A DNA stretch of 64,000 nt from Rhodospirillaceae bacterium (GCA_020638575.1 JACKIH010000003.1:2337501-2401500); one strand, 5' to 3'; shown: positions 31,221 through 40,700, counted from the first letter of the stretch. The notes: generated by a model from the letters alone, not told the origin. Numbers and translations are program-made.

Positions 31221-33440
31221 TCAATTGAAGGGCGCTGCCCGTTCGAGCAATTCGGCCAAGTTCGGCTCGTCCGGATGGCGCGGCTTGCCGGGGTGGATGA
31301 TGCTCACCTGGCAGCCTTCCGCCGCCTCCACCAGTTGCCGGTAGGTTCCGGCATCGGGATTGGCGATGTAGGCCTGCCGGTTTTCGTTGTAGGCGAACAT
31401 CTCCTTGTTGATCTGGACGCACTCGTTGCAGGTCGAGCAGCGCGCGGTCTCGATCCAGGGCGCGTCGCCGCTCACCTTGTCCGGCGCGGTCTCTGCGGCG
31501 GCCGGCGCTGGCGGTGGCGCCGCAGTCTCGTCGTTCTGCGGTGGCGCCACGGGGGCTACGGGTGCCGTGGGTGCTGCGGCACGGGCCGCCGCCTCGCGGT
31601 CGCGCCGTGCGTCGGCAAGCTGGCGCAGCGCGTGGGAATTGTTGATCCCAGCCAGCTCCTGCAGCCGGCGCCAGGCGTCGTTGCAGCGCCGCGCAGCCTC
31701 GGTGATCTTCGCGTCGACCACGACGCGCACCAACCGGTTGTCGTCATCCACGCCGAGCACGTAGGGGCCCTGCACCCTCCCCGAATCGTCCGGCAGAGCA
31801 AGCCAGTCGGATGCCGAAAGCATCCCGCCCCCCCACTGCGTGTGTGCAAGCGGATGCGCGAACCGCGCGTACCGCGTGTCGCAGATGGCAAAGTCGGCGA
31901 AGGTGAAGCGGATGGTTTCGAACGCGCGCTGGCCCTGGCGATCCTCGAACTCCACCCGGTGTTCGGGCCAATCGGCCGTCACCTGCGGGTTGTGCGACAG
32001 GTCGAACCGCGCGGCCCAATCCGGCCCCGCCGCGGGATCGTAGGAAAAGCTCGGAAAGGCGCGCGATTCGGTGGCCGCTGCCGCCAGGATGTACGCGGGC
32101 ACCCCCGGCACGGTCGGTGTCGCCCCCGAATAGACGCTGAACAGCGCCGGCCCCTCATAGTGGATCCCGCGCAGCAGGTCCTCGTGCATCCGGTAAAGGT
32201 GGGCGCAGGAGGCCTGGAACACGAAGGCGTTGTTGAGCCCCATGGCCATCGCGGCCAGCCGCGCCGTTCCGGCCCCGAAGGAATTGGGCGCCGGCTTGGG
32301 CGCGGTGGTGCCGAGGATGTCGTCGGTCTGGATCACCACGGTGATCGGCAGGCCGCTGGCGAGCGCTTCGTAGGCGCGTGCGATCTCCGCGGTCTCGCTC
32401 ACGCCATCGCGCAGGCAGATCAGGGCCGACGGCAGCAGCGCCAACTGGTCGGCGGTCAGATCGCTTTCGTCGAAGCGTTCGAAGATCGGGTCGTGCAGGT
32501 GCGGCCGGTACTTGTTCTCGACCTCCAGCTCGGCCACCGTCAGCGCCTTGGAAAACGCCAGCACTTCGGGCAGGCGATCGCGGTGGGCGTCGAGCGCTTC
32601 CGAACAGCTATCGAATACGTAGCTGTGGGGGGCCGCCTTGTTCGGGCTGGACTGCGACGCGCGCCCCGGGCCGAAGAACGCCTGGCGTTGCAGCACCTCC
32701 AGGGCGCTCTTGATCCGGCGGACGCGGGTTTCGGGGATCCTGTCCTCGGGCCTCACCCGGTGCAAGACCGTCGACAGCGCCTGGAAATCGATCGTCCCGT
32801 CGCCGTTCGACCCCATGGAGGAGGCCAGCGCACCCGCTCCATGCGCCTCGTCGGACTTCATGTGGTCGGATCTCAGGATGTCGTTGAGCCGGAGGATCAG
32901 ACCTTCGACCTTCTTGCGGAACCGGTGCGCCTTGGCCCGGTGCTTGGCTCTCCACGTATGGGTCAGGACTTTGGCCGGGGTGGTCGCGTCGCACCCGATC
33001 ACCCGACCGTCGACGCGCAGGCTGTGGCGCGCCTTGTCGAGATTGCTGTCGATCGGGCCGAACCGCTCTTCGCCGCTTTCGCGCACCAGTTCGGCGGCGC
33101 ACGACTGCCAGAGTTCGCTGAGCCGGCCGTCCGTGCCGCGGGCGATGCGTTGGCGGATCATGTCCTCCAGCCGGAGCACCTGGTGCCGGATCGCGTCGCC
33201 GGCGGATTCCGGCGGTGCGGCCGCCTTCAGCACGTCGTCGATGATCCGGGTGAGCGGCCGAATGAACCGGTTTGCGGGCTCGTCGCCTTCGATCAGGACC
33301 AACGGATAGTCATACCGCAGGCTTTCGAGGTGCTCGTAGCGGGCAAACAGCGCCGACCGTAAGGGATTGCGGGCGGCATCCGCACAGGGGGCGCCGGTTG
33401 GCTGGGGCGGGATGTGCGGTGCGATCTGGTCGTGTGGCAC
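31221..33440 (-). CDS. Ferredoxin fused to a degenerate PFOR TPP-domain; last gene of the kor/nfn operon
   Basis: The protein has 739 residues from GTG 33440, 4 bases after korB. Residues 1-330 are helical and unrecognised. Residues about 337-470 align by eye with the C-terminal TPP domain of pyruvate:ferredoxin oxidoreductases: RDGVSETAEIARAYEALASG stands where GDGWAYDIGFGGLDHVLASG is expected, LGTTAPKPAPNSFG replaces YSNTGGQASKSTPFG, then FVFQASCAHLYR and ESRAFPSFSYDP. The Mg-TPP ligands (GDG...N) are therefore lost. After a Pro/Ala linker (620-655) a single-cluster ferredoxin has Cys668, 671, 674 and 710. It probably acts as a dedicated electron carrier or structural subunit of the KorAB complex. 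Confidence 0.7.
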   Translation of the reverse strand: MPHDQIAPHIPPQPTGAPCADAARNPLRSALFARYEHLESLRYDYPLVLIEGDEPANRFIRPLTRIIDDVLKAAAPPESAGDAIRHQVLRLEDMIRQRIARGTDGRLSELWQSCAAELVRESGEERFGPIDSNLDKARHSLRVDGRVIGCDATTPAKVLTHTWRAKHRAKAHRFRKKVEGLILRLNDILRSDHMKSDEAHGAGALASSMGSNGDGTIDFQALSTVLHRVRPEDRIPETRVRRIKSALEVLQRQAFFGPGRASQSSPNKAAPHSYVFDSCSEALDAHRDRLPEVLAFSKALTVAELEVENKYRPHLHDPIFERFDESDLTADQLALLPSALICLRDGVSETAEIARAYEALASGLPITVVIQTDDILGTTAPKPAPNSFGAGTARLAAMAMGLNNAFVFQASCAHLYRMHEDLLRGIHYEGPALFSVYSGATPTVPGVPAYILAAAATESRAFPSFSYDPAAGPDWAARFDLSHNPQVTADWPEHRVEFEDRQGQRAFETIRFTFADFAICDTRYARFAHPLAHTQWGGGMLSASDWLALPDDSGRVQGPYVLGVDDDNRLVRVVVDAKITEAARRCNDAWRRLQELAGINNSHALRQLADARRDREAAARAAAPTAPVAPVAPPQNDETAAPPPAPAAAETAPDKVSGDAPWIETARCSTCNECVQINKEMFAYNENRQAYIANPDAGTYRQLVEAAEGCQVSIIHPGKPRHPDEPNLAELLERAAPFN

Positions 33441-33444
33441 GGTG

Positions 33445-34437
33445 CTAGGCCTCGACCTCGGGGGTGGCCGTCGCCTCGGGCCAGATGCCGACCTTGTCGA
33501 ACTCCTCGTTCAGCACCGTCTCCACCAGTGCCGGGGTGCTCGGCCGTTCGCCCGCGCGCAGCTCGTCGTAACAGGGCACCGACGGGTCGTGGTAGAGGAT
33601 GCCCACGGGGATCTCTGCGTCCAGCCGCGCCAGGGTCAGCGCTTCGGCCAGGTCGAGCGGATCGTGGGTCTGCTGGTTCTTGTAGATGCGCGACAGCTCC
33701 GGCTTCAGGCGCAGCCCGTTCCCATGGGTGAGGATGCGCGTGCTCGCGGGGTCGCGGACGTAGTCGTCGAAGCGGTGCTCCATGAAGTTCGGGCAGCGCT
33801 GGAGGATGCGGATGAAGGAGAACCCCTTGTGGTGATAGGCCTTCGACAGGATCTCGTAGAGCAGGTCCGGTATCCAGTCGACGGCCTGGGCGACGAAGGA
33901 CACGTTGGTGATGCCGAGCGTCACGGTGAGCGGGTTGAGCGCGTTCAAAGTGGCGCCGAACGGCGTGGTGTTGCTCTTCAACCCCTTCGGCGAGGTGGGG
34001 GACGCCTGCTTCTTCGTCAGCCCGTAGACCTCGTTGTCGTGCAGCAGCAGCGTCATGTTCATGTTGTAGCGCACGGCGTGCAGCCAGTGCGCGGCACCGA
34101 TGCTGCAGCAGTCGCCGTCGCCGGTGGTGACGAAGACGTGGAGGTCGGGGCGGCGGATCTTGATGCCTTCGGCGACCGGCAGGGCGCGGCCGTGAATCCC
34201 GTGGAAGCCGTAGGCATTCATGTAGTGGGGCAGGCGCGAGGCGCAGCCGATGCCGGAAACGCAGACGGTCTTTTCCGGCGGCAACTGCTCGTCGCGGCAC
34301 AGCCGCTGCATGGCCGCGAGGATCGCGTTGTCGCCGCAGCCGGTGCACCAGCGCGGCACGATCTCGCTCTGGTAGTCGGCCATCGTGTAGTCGGTCCGCA
34401 CCATCTGCATCAGGCATTGGCTCAATGAAGCGGTCAT
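33445..34437 (-). CDS. korB: 2-oxoacid:ferredoxin oxidoreductase subunit beta
   Basis: The protein has 330 residues from ATG 34437, overlapping the korA stop by ATGA. VPRWCTGCGDNAILAAMQR carries the Cys pair of the 4Fe-4S site, GIGCASRLPHYMNAYGFHGIHGRALPVAEGIK and VFVTTGDGDCCSIGAAH give the TPP-Mg motif GDGD, and HDNEVYGLTKKQASPTSPKG follows. This small-beta architecture is that of 2-oxoglutarate- or other 2-oxoacid:ferredoxin oxidoreductases. They oxidatively decarboxylate 2-oxoacids with CoA and reduce ferredoxin. The alpha subunit precedes it and a ferredoxin fusion follows, consistent with one complex. The substrate is not fixed by sequence; 2-oxoglutarate is the commonest for this type. 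Confidence 0.9.
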   Translation of the reverse strand: MTASLSQCLMQMVRTDYTMADYQSEIVPRWCTGCGDNAILAAMQRLCRDEQLPPEKTVCVSGIGCASRLPHYMNAYGFHGIHGRALPVAEGIKIRRPDLHVFVTTGDGDCCSIGAAHWLHAVRYNMNMTLLLHDNEVYGLTKKQASPTSPKGLKSNTTPFGATLNALNPLTVTLGITNVSFVAQAVDWIPDLLYEILSKAYHHKGFSFIRILQRCPNFMEHRFDDYVRDPASTRILTHGNGLRLKPELSRIYKNQQTHDPLDLAEALTLARLDAEIPVGILYHDPSVPCYDELRAGERPSTPALVETVLNEEFDKVGIWPEATATPEVEA

Positions 34438-36377
34438 TGGTGTGTCCCCACAGGCCCCAGCTTGGTCAATGCGGCGTCCACGATCGCGCCCGGTTTCAGC
34501 GGCTGTCCCCGCGCCTTGCCCCAGCAATCCACATCCACCAGCCAGCGGGCGCGCAGCAATGTCGCGAGGCTCGAATAGCGGCGATTGTCCGGGGAGATCA
34601 GCGGATCGTCGGGCGGGTCGTTCCAGTTGTTCTCGATGGTCATGACCTTGCCGAAGCCGCGCATCACCGTGTCGATGCCCGACGCCATGGGCTGCAGGAA
34701 CTTCAGGTGCAGCGAAGACACGCGGTGGCCCTGGGCGCGCAGGCGGGTCACCGCTTCTTCGATGGCGCCTTTGGTACTGCCCCAGCCGATCAGCAGCAGG
34801 TCGCCGTCGTCGTCGCCGAACACGGGGGCCAGCCGCAACGTGGTCTGCAGGGCCGCCAGCTTGCGGCTGCGGTTGAGAAGACCCTCTTCGTTGATCTCCG
34901 GGTCGTAGGCCACGTGGCTGTCGCGGTCGTGGGCAAGCCCGGTCAGGCAGTGCATCCCGTTGCGCTGGCCCGGGATGAAGCGCGTCATGATCCCGGTTCG
35001 TTCGTCCCACTCATAGGGGCGGGCGTCTTCCGGCACCGCACTCTGGTCGAACGGTGGGGCCAGCCAGTCGGCGTTGAACTTGGGCCGCGGATAGGGCTGC
35101 TGTGCGGTGGACAGCGCGGCATCGGACAGGATCATCACGACCATGTTGAAGGTCTCGGCGATCTTGCGCGCCGTGATCACCGAGTAGAAGCAGTCCTCGA
35201 TCGTCGAAACCGCCATCACCACCTTGGGCGCATCGCCATGACCGCCGTAGATGGCGGCCATCAGGTCGCCCTGTTCCACCTTGGTGGGAAGGCCGGTGCT
35301 GGGACCGCCGCGCTGCACGTCGATGACGACCAGCGGCACCTCGGCCATCACCGCCAGGCCGATGGCCTCCTGCTTCAGCGACAGACCCGGCCCCGACGTG
35401 ATCGTCACCGCGCATTTGCCGGCATAGGAGGCGCCGATCGCAAAGGTGCAGGCGGCGATTTCGTCTTCCGCCTGGTGAACGACGCAGCCGACCTTCTCGA
35501 AAATGGCGCTGAGATAGTGCGAGGCGGAGGTCGCCGGCGTGATCGGGTACATCGCGCAGACTTCCATGCCGGACGCGACAACCCCGAGCGCCAGTGCGGC
35601 GTTGCCGTTCATCACCACCTGCGGTTCGGTCACCGGCGGTGCGGGGATTTGGTAGCGCAGGTCGAGGTTGGCCTCCGCCCAGGTGCGGCCGGCATCGAGC
35701 AGCTCGATGTTGGCGTCGACGATCTTCCGGTCCTTCTTGGCGAAGGTGACGCGCACCTGGGCGCGCGCCAGTGCGGCGTCGAGGCTGTAGATCGCGCACA
35801 ACATGCCAAGCGCGAACATGTTCTTGCCGCGCCTTGGGTCGGGCACGAGTTTCTGGCACTCGGCCTCCATCGGCACTTCGTAGAGCCGGTATCCGGCCGC
35901 CCGCACCTCCGCACAGACGGTCTGGTAAGCCGCGGCGATCTGCGGATCGGGATCCGCAGCCCAGCACTTCTCGATGAGGATGGTGGCACCCGGCTTCACT
36001 TCGCCGGCGTTGAGGCGGCTCAAGAGCACCTGTTCGTTGAAGGCGACCACGAGGTCCGCCTCGTCGCCCACATTGGTAACGCGGTGGGACGCCATGCGGA
36101 CGCGGTTGCCGCTGGCGCCGGCGATCGAGCGCTGCGGCGGCTGGATTTCGGCCGGAATGATCTCCACCGTCCAGATCCCGTGTCCCGATCGCGCCGCGAT
36201 GGCGGCCAGCGACTGGCCGCAGCGTTGCGCGCCCTCTCCGGAATCGCTGACGATCTCGACGATGTGTTCCTCGACAAGCTGCGTGGGACGCGTCCGCGGC
36301 CCCGTCGCGCGCGCTTCGACCGGCTCCCGTCGCAGCTCGGCCGCCTCGGCATAGTGGTGTGCACCCGTGGAAGTCAT
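34434..36377 (-). CDS. korA: 2-oxoacid:ferredoxin oxidoreductase subunit alpha (gamma-alpha fusion)
   Basis: The protein has 647 residues from ATG 36377. The N-terminal 200 residues are the gamma domain (IVSDSGEGAQRCGQSLAAIAARSG, NEQVLLSRL, KNMFALGMLCAIYSLD). The alpha pyrimidine-binding domain starts near 245 (NGNAALALGVVASGMEVCAMYPITPATSASHYL) and continues with ITSGPGLSLKQEAIGLAVMAEVPLVVIDVQRGGPSTGLPTKVEQGDL in sections, a hallmark of KorA/PorA. The C-terminal domain has LLIGWGSTKGAIEEAV and MTIENNWNDP. The fusion order and length match KorA. The gene begins 36 bases after the NfnB-like gene, all on the same strand, so electrons from 2-oxoacid oxidation can reach NAD(P) through the upstream pair. 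Confidence 0.92.
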   Translation of the reverse strand: MTSTGAHHYAEAAELRREPVEARATGPRTRPTQLVEEHIVEIVSDSGEGAQRCGQSLAAIAARSGHGIWTVEIIPAEIQPPQRSIAGASGNRVRMASHRVTNVGDEADLVVAFNEQVLLSRLNAGEVKPGATILIEKCWAADPDPQIAAAYQTVCAEVRAAGYRLYEVPMEAECQKLVPDPRRGKNMFALGMLCAIYSLDAALARAQVRVTFAKKDRKIVDANIELLDAGRTWAEANLDLRYQIPAPPVTEPQVVMNGNAALALGVVASGMEVCAMYPITPATSASHYLSAIFEKVGCVVHQAEDEIAACTFAIGASYAGKCAVTITSGPGLSLKQEAIGLAVMAEVPLVVIDVQRGGPSTGLPTKVEQGDLMAAIYGGHGDAPKVVMAVSTIEDCFYSVITARKIAETFNMVVMILSDAALSTAQQPYPRPKFNADWLAPPFDQSAVPEDARPYEWDERTGIMTRFIPGQRNGMHCLTGLAHDRDSHVAYDPEINEEGLLNRSRKLAALQTTLRLAPVFGDDDGDLLLIGWGSTKGAIEEAVTRLRAQGHRVSSLHLKFLQPMASGIDTVMRGFGKVMTIENNWNDPPDDPLISPDNRRYSSLATLLRARWLVDVDCWGKARGQPLKPGAIVDAALTKLGPVGTHQ

Positions 36378-36413
36378 TGGCGTTGTCCGGCCATCTGGGG
36401 GCTTTGACAGTCC

Positions 36414-37919
36414 CTACATCAGCTTTACATGCGTGAAGTTTTTTTCGCAGAGATCTATTCCGAAGAGCGTGTTCTCGAAGCCGGTCTTCTCCGGCTCATA
36501 GACCACCGCGGTGTCGCGGATGCCGAGATAGCGCCGGATGCTGCGGGCGGCCTTGCGGCCGGCCCCCATGGCGAGGATCACGGTCGCCGCCCCGGTGACG
36601 ATGTCGCCGCCCGCGTAGACGCCCGCCAGCGAGGTGGCGAGGTCCGCGTCGGTCTCGATATACCCCCACTTGTTGAGTTTGAGCTTGGAGGTCTGGCCGA
36701 GGATCGGGTTGGGGTCCGTGCCGATGGCATAGACGACGGTGTCGGCGGCAAAATCGAACTCGCTGCCCTCGATGGGCACCGGCCGGCGCCGGCCGGAGCT
36801 GTCCGGTTCGCCCAGTCCCATGCGGATGCAGCGGATCGTCTGCACATTGTTGTCGGCGTCGCCCACGAGTTCGACGGGGGCCGTCAGCCAATGGAACTCG
36901 ACACCTTCCTCCTGGGCGTGGTGCAGTTCCTCCTTCCGTGCCGGGCATTCGGCATCGGTCCGGCGATAGACGCAGTGGACCTCCTCCGCCCCCAGCCTGA
37001 GGGAAACGCGCATGGCGTCCATCGCCGTGTTGCCGGCACCGATCACCGCCACCCGCCGGCCGATCCCAAGCGGCGTGTCGTAGTTCGGGAAATCGCCCGC
37101 GTGCATCAGGTTGCAGCGGGTGAGAAGCTCGTTCGCCGACAGCACGCCGTTGAGGTTCTCGCCGGGGATGTCCATGAAGCGCGGCGTGCCGGCGCCGACG
37201 CCGATGAAGACCGCGTCGAACCCCATCTCGCCCAGCATCTGCTCGATGGTGAAGAGCCGGCCGACCAGGGTGTTGCACTTGATCTCGACCCCGAGGGCTT
37301 CGAGGTTGGCGATCTCGGCATCGACGACGCTGTTGGGCAGACGGAATTCCGGGATGCCGTAGCGCAGCACTCCGCCCGGCGCGTGCAATGCCTCGTGGAT
37401 GGTGACGCTGCAGCCGGCCTTGGCGAGATCGGCCGCACAGGCCATGCTCGCGGGGCCGGAGCCGACGACCCCGATACGGAAGCGGTTCGGCTCGATATAG
37501 CTCGACTTCTTCCAATGCTCGGCAATCGCCTTGTCGCCGAGCCAGCGCTCAAGCCGCCCGATGGCGACCGGCTCCAGGCCGTTGACGGCAACCGCGCAGA
37601 CGCCCTCGCACTGGTCTTCCTGCGGGCACACCCGGCCGCACACCGCGGGCAGCAGCGTCGAATCGGTCATCAGGTCATAGGCGCCGCGGTAGTCCTTGCC
37701 GATCATCTTGGCAATGAAGCCGGGGATGTCGATGCTCACCGGGCAGGCGGCCACGCAGGCGGGCTCGGGGCACATCAGGCAGCGTTCGCTTTCCAGCAGC
37801 GCATTCGCTTCATCGAAGCCGAGCGCCACTTCCTCGAAGTTCCGCGCGCGTTCCGCCGGGTCCTGCACCGGCATGAAGGCCCGTTGCTGCGGGATGTTGC
37901 GGATCGTCTTGCGGGCCAT
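36414..37919 (-). CDS. GltD-like NAD(P)H oxidoreductase, NfnB-type
   Basis: The protein has 501 residues from ATG 37919, one base after the upstream stop. The N-terminal Fe-S region has CLMCPEPACVAACPVSIDIPGF and CGRVCPQEDQCEGVC, with cysteines for two 4Fe-4S clusters. It is followed by FAD (GVVGSGPASMACAADLAKAG) and NADPH (RVAVIGAGNTAMDAMRVS) dinucleotide folds and a C-terminal GDIVTGAATVILAMGAGRKAA. This is the glutamate-synthase small-subunit/NfnB architecture. Paired with the NfnA-like gene directly upstream, it most likely forms an electron-bifurcating NADH-dependent reduced ferredoxin:NADP+ oxidoreductase, rather than glutamate synthase (no large subunit here). Confidence 0.85.
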   Translation of the reverse strand: MARKTIRNIPQQRAFMPVQDPAERARNFEEVALGFDEANALLESERCLMCPEPACVAACPVSIDIPGFIAKMIGKDYRGAYDLMTDSTLLPAVCGRVCPQEDQCEGVCAVAVNGLEPVAIGRLERWLGDKAIAEHWKKSSYIEPNRFRIGVVGSGPASMACAADLAKAGCSVTIHEALHAPGGVLRYGIPEFRLPNSVVDAEIANLEALGVEIKCNTLVGRLFTIEQMLGEMGFDAVFIGVGAGTPRFMDIPGENLNGVLSANELLTRCNLMHAGDFPNYDTPLGIGRRVAVIGAGNTAMDAMRVSLRLGAEEVHCVYRRTDAECPARKEELHHAQEEGVEFHWLTAPVELVGDADNNVQTIRCIRMGLGEPDSSGRRRPVPIEGSEFDFAADTVVYAIGTDPNPILGQTSKLKLNKWGYIETDADLATSLAGVYAGGDIVTGAATVILAMGAGRKAARSIRRYLGIRDTAVVYEPEKTGFENTLFGIDLCEKNFTHVKLM

Positions 37920-37920
37920 G

Positions 37921-38886
37921 TCAGGTCGCCTCCCGCCCGGCGGCACCGGCCGGCTCCATGGCGAGGCGCCGGCAGCTTTCCGACCAACGCTCCATCGCTT
38001 CCTGCTCCTGCGGCCGGTAGCGTTTCAGCCGCATCATCAGATCGTCGAAATCCACCGCGTGGCCATCGAAGTCCGGCCCGTCGACGCAGGCGAACTTCAC
38101 CCGCCCACCGACCCGGACCCGGCAGCCGCCGCACATGCCGGTGCCGTCCACCATGATCGGGTTGAGGCTGACCATCGTCTTGATGCCATAGGGCCGCGTC
38201 GCTTCGGCGCAGGCGCGCATCATCACCGGCGGGCCGATCGCGACGACCTCGTCGATATCCCCGTGCTCGGCGATCTTCGCCTGGATCCCGTCGGTCACCA
38301 GGCCCTTGATCCCGGCCGAGCCGTCGTCGGTGCAGATGACGAACTCGTCGCAGACGTCGCGGAACTTCTCTTCCCAGAAGACCAGGCTGGCACTGCGGAA
38401 GCCCACTACGCCGATGACATGGGCGCCGGCCTCCTTGAAGGCGCGCGCCTGCGGGTAGATCGGCGCGACGCCGAGCCCCCCACCGACGCAGATCACCTTG
38501 CGCGCATGGGAGATCTCGCTGGGAACGCCCATCGGCCCGACCATGCCGAAGAGCGTTTCGCCCACGCGGCAGCGCGCCTGCATCTCGCGACTGGACTTGC
38601 CCACCGCCTGCACCACCAGGGTCACGGTGCCGTTCTCGCGGTCGAAGTCGGCGATGGTCAGCGGAATGCGTTCGCCGTGTTCGTCCACCATGACGATGAC
38701 GAACTGCCCCGGCCGCGCCGCCCGCGCCATCATCGGGTGATGGATTTCCAACAGAAATGTCGTTTCGGAGAAGTCCGACCGCGCGAGAATGGGAAACCCG
38801 GTGCCCATCACGTCGCCGGCGCCGGTTTGGGAGAATTTGGTCGGCCCGGCGGGCATCGTCCCGCCCTGACCCCTGGAATTTGCCAT
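37921..38886 (-). CDS. Ferredoxin:NAD(P) reductase-like protein, NfnA-type
   Basis: The protein has 321 residues from ATG 38886, chosen because GGAGG lies 9 bases upstream (another ATG at 38892 would be too close). The first half is an FAD-binding barrel (FVIVMVDEHGERIPLTIADFDRENG in parts), then NAD binding (VICVGGGLGVAPIYPQARAF). Near the C-terminus a 2Fe-2S site is visible: MCGGCRV and VKFACVDGPDFDGHAVDF. This is the sulfide dehydrogenase/dihydroorotate dehydrogenase electron-transfer fold of NfnA. It is the first gene of a tight operon (nfnA-nfnB-korA-korB-ferredoxin fusion, gaps 1, 36, -4 and 4 bases). Confidence 0.85.
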   Translation of the reverse strand: MANSRGQGGTMPAGPTKFSQTGAGDVMGTGFPILARSDFSETTFLLEIHHPMMARAARPGQFVIVMVDEHGERIPLTIADFDRENGTVTLVVQAVGKSSREMQARCRVGETLFGMVGPMGVPSEISHARKVICVGGGLGVAPIYPQARAFKEAGAHVIGVVGFRSASLVFWEEKFRDVCDEFVICTDDGSAGIKGLVTDGIQAKIAEHGDIDEVVAIGPPVMMRACAEATRPYGIKTMVSLNPIMVDGTGMCGGCRVRVGGRVKFACVDGPDFDGHAVDFDDLMMRLKRYRPQEQEAMERWSESCRRLAMEPAGAAGREAT

Positions 38887-39203
38887 CCGCATTGCCCTCC
38901 CGGCGGTGCGATCCGAACGCCCGAGCGTGGTCCGTGGCTGTCTCGGCGTTGGCAATTTTGACGCCAACCTACCCCGAGATGGCAATCGCATTCATTGACT
39001 CTGATCATGCTGAGAACGCAGATCGGCCGCCATTTTGAGATTGCTGCACCGCATTCAGTGGGCCTCCGCCCACCCATCATTGACGATGTCAATGGTTGCG
39101 CATGGCTGAACGTGCGGCTTTCCGTGTTGGGCAACCGCGCGGCGCCGACCATCGCGTGCGCCTGGATCGCCGGGGAGGTCCAAGACCGTGCATCGGCGGG
39201 GTC

Positions 39204-40700
39204 CTACGCCTTCGCCGCGTCCTTGTGCCTGCGCAGGCGGCCAAGGCGCCGCCAGGTGCTGAGGACGACGATCATCAAGGTGACGGCGAAAATCCCCAGC
39301 GCCAGCGGGCGTTCCAGGAAGTAGGCGAAGCCGTCCGACCGCGCCAGGGTGATCGCCATGTTGCGCTCCAGCACGCCGCCCAGGATGAAGGCCAGCACCA
39401 CCGGCAGGATGGGAATGCCCACCGCCCCCAGCCCGATGGCCAGGAAGGCCGAAGCGAACATCACCCAGATGTTGAACAGGTTGGTGTCGACCGCGTAGGC
39501 GCCGAAGATGGAAAAGAAGATCACGAAGGCCGCGATGACGCCGCGCGGCAAGATCAACAGCCGGGCGAGGTAGCGCGCTCCGTACAGCCCGATCACGGTC
39601 TTCAGGAGGTTCACCGCCAGGAAGCCGGCGAAGAAGGTGTACATCACCTCCGGACGCTCCACGAACAGCAGCGGGCCGGGCCGGAGCCCGTGCAGCGTCA
39701 AGGCGCCGATGAACACGGCCGCCGCCCCGCTGCCGGGAATGCCCAGCGCCAGCAGCGGGATCAGCGAGCCGCCCACATTGGCGCTGATGGAGGTTTCCGC
39801 CGCCACCAGCCCGCTTTCCGATCCCTTGCCGAACTTCTCCGGCTCCTTCGACAGGCGGCGTTCCAAGGTGTGGGCGATGAGCGGGGTCGATTCCGGTCCC
39901 ACCGCCGGCAGGATGCCGAGCCCGGTGCCCAGCACAGAGGCGCGCAGGGCGAGCCAGCGGTCCTTCACCAGTTGCGACAACACCTCGCGCGGCTTGGTGG
40001 CCGCCACTCGGCCCACCGCCACGGACTCCACGCCGGTGATCGCCTCGGCCACCAGCACGATCGCCTGGGGCAGGCAGAAGAAGCCCACCAGCACCGCGAC
40101 CACGTTGAGCCCGGAAAAGAGCTGGTAGAAGCCGAAGATGAAGCGCCCGGTGCCGTTCACCGGGTCGACGCCCACCGAGGCCAGGATGAGGCCGAGGAAG
40201 GCGCCGGTGATGTTGGCGAAGATCGGCGTCTCCAGCATCACCACGGCGATCACCAGGCTGAACACCACCAGGGCCACGTATTCCGGCGCCCCGAAGCTGA
40301 GGGCCAACTGCGCCAGCGTCGGCGTCAGGAACATCAGCGCAATGGCCGAAATGATGCCGCCGACGCCCGACGCCAGGGCGGAGATGCCCAGCGCCAGCGG
40401 CGCCTTGCCCTGCCTGGCCAGCGCATGGCCTTCCCAGCCGCTGACGATGGAGGCAGGCGTGCCGGGGATGTTGAGCAGGATGGCGGAGATGCTGCCGCCG
40501 TAGATGGCGCCGGCATAGATGCCGGCCAGCATGATCATGCCGTGCTCCGGCGCCATCAGGAAGGTCACCGGGATCAAGAGGGCGATGCCGAAGGTGGCCG
40601 TCAGCCCCGGAATGGCGCCGATGATCACGCCCAGCACCACGCCGAGCACGGCGAAGGTGAGGCTGAGCGCCGACAGCGCGGTGGCTATGCCTTCCCACAC
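39204..40700 (-). CDS. tctA: Tripartite tricarboxylate transporter, large permease TctA
   Basis: The protein has 498 residues, with about 11-12 membrane helices. TctA signatures: GVVLGVIIGAIPGLTATFGIALLIP near the N-terminus, AGIYAGAIYGGSISAILLNIPGTPASI, GLGILPAVGPESTPLIAHTLERRLSK and SGSGAAAVFIGAL. It works with the membrane subunit TctB and the periplasmic binding protein TctC, both encoded upstream in the order tctC-tctB-tctA, to import organic acids using a sodium or proton gradient. The substrate is unknown. The downstream catabolic genes on the other side of the LysR gene suggest a sugar acid or hydroxy acid. Confidence 0.93.
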   Translation of the reverse strand: MWEGIATALSALSLTFAVLGVVLGVIIGAIPGLTATFGIALLIPVTFLMAPEHGMIMLAGIYAGAIYGGSISAILLNIPGTPASIVSGWEGHALARQGKAPLALGISALASGVGGIISAIALMFLTPTLAQLALSFGAPEYVALVVFSLVIAVVMLETPIFANITGAFLGLILASVGVDPVNGTGRFIFGFYQLFSGLNVVAVLVGFFCLPQAIVLVAEAITGVESVAVGRVAATKPREVLSQLVKDRWLALRASVLGTGLGILPAVGPESTPLIAHTLERRLSKEPEKFGKGSESGLVAAETSISANVGGSLIPLLALGIPGSGAAAVFIGALTLHGLRPGPLLFVERPEVMYTFFAGFLAVNLLKTVIGLYGARYLARLLILPRGVIAAFVIFFSIFGAYAVDTNLFNIWVMFASAFLAIGLGAVGIPILPVVLAFILGGVLERNMAITLARSDGFAYFLERPLALGIFAVTLMIVVLSTWRRLGRLRRHKDAAKA

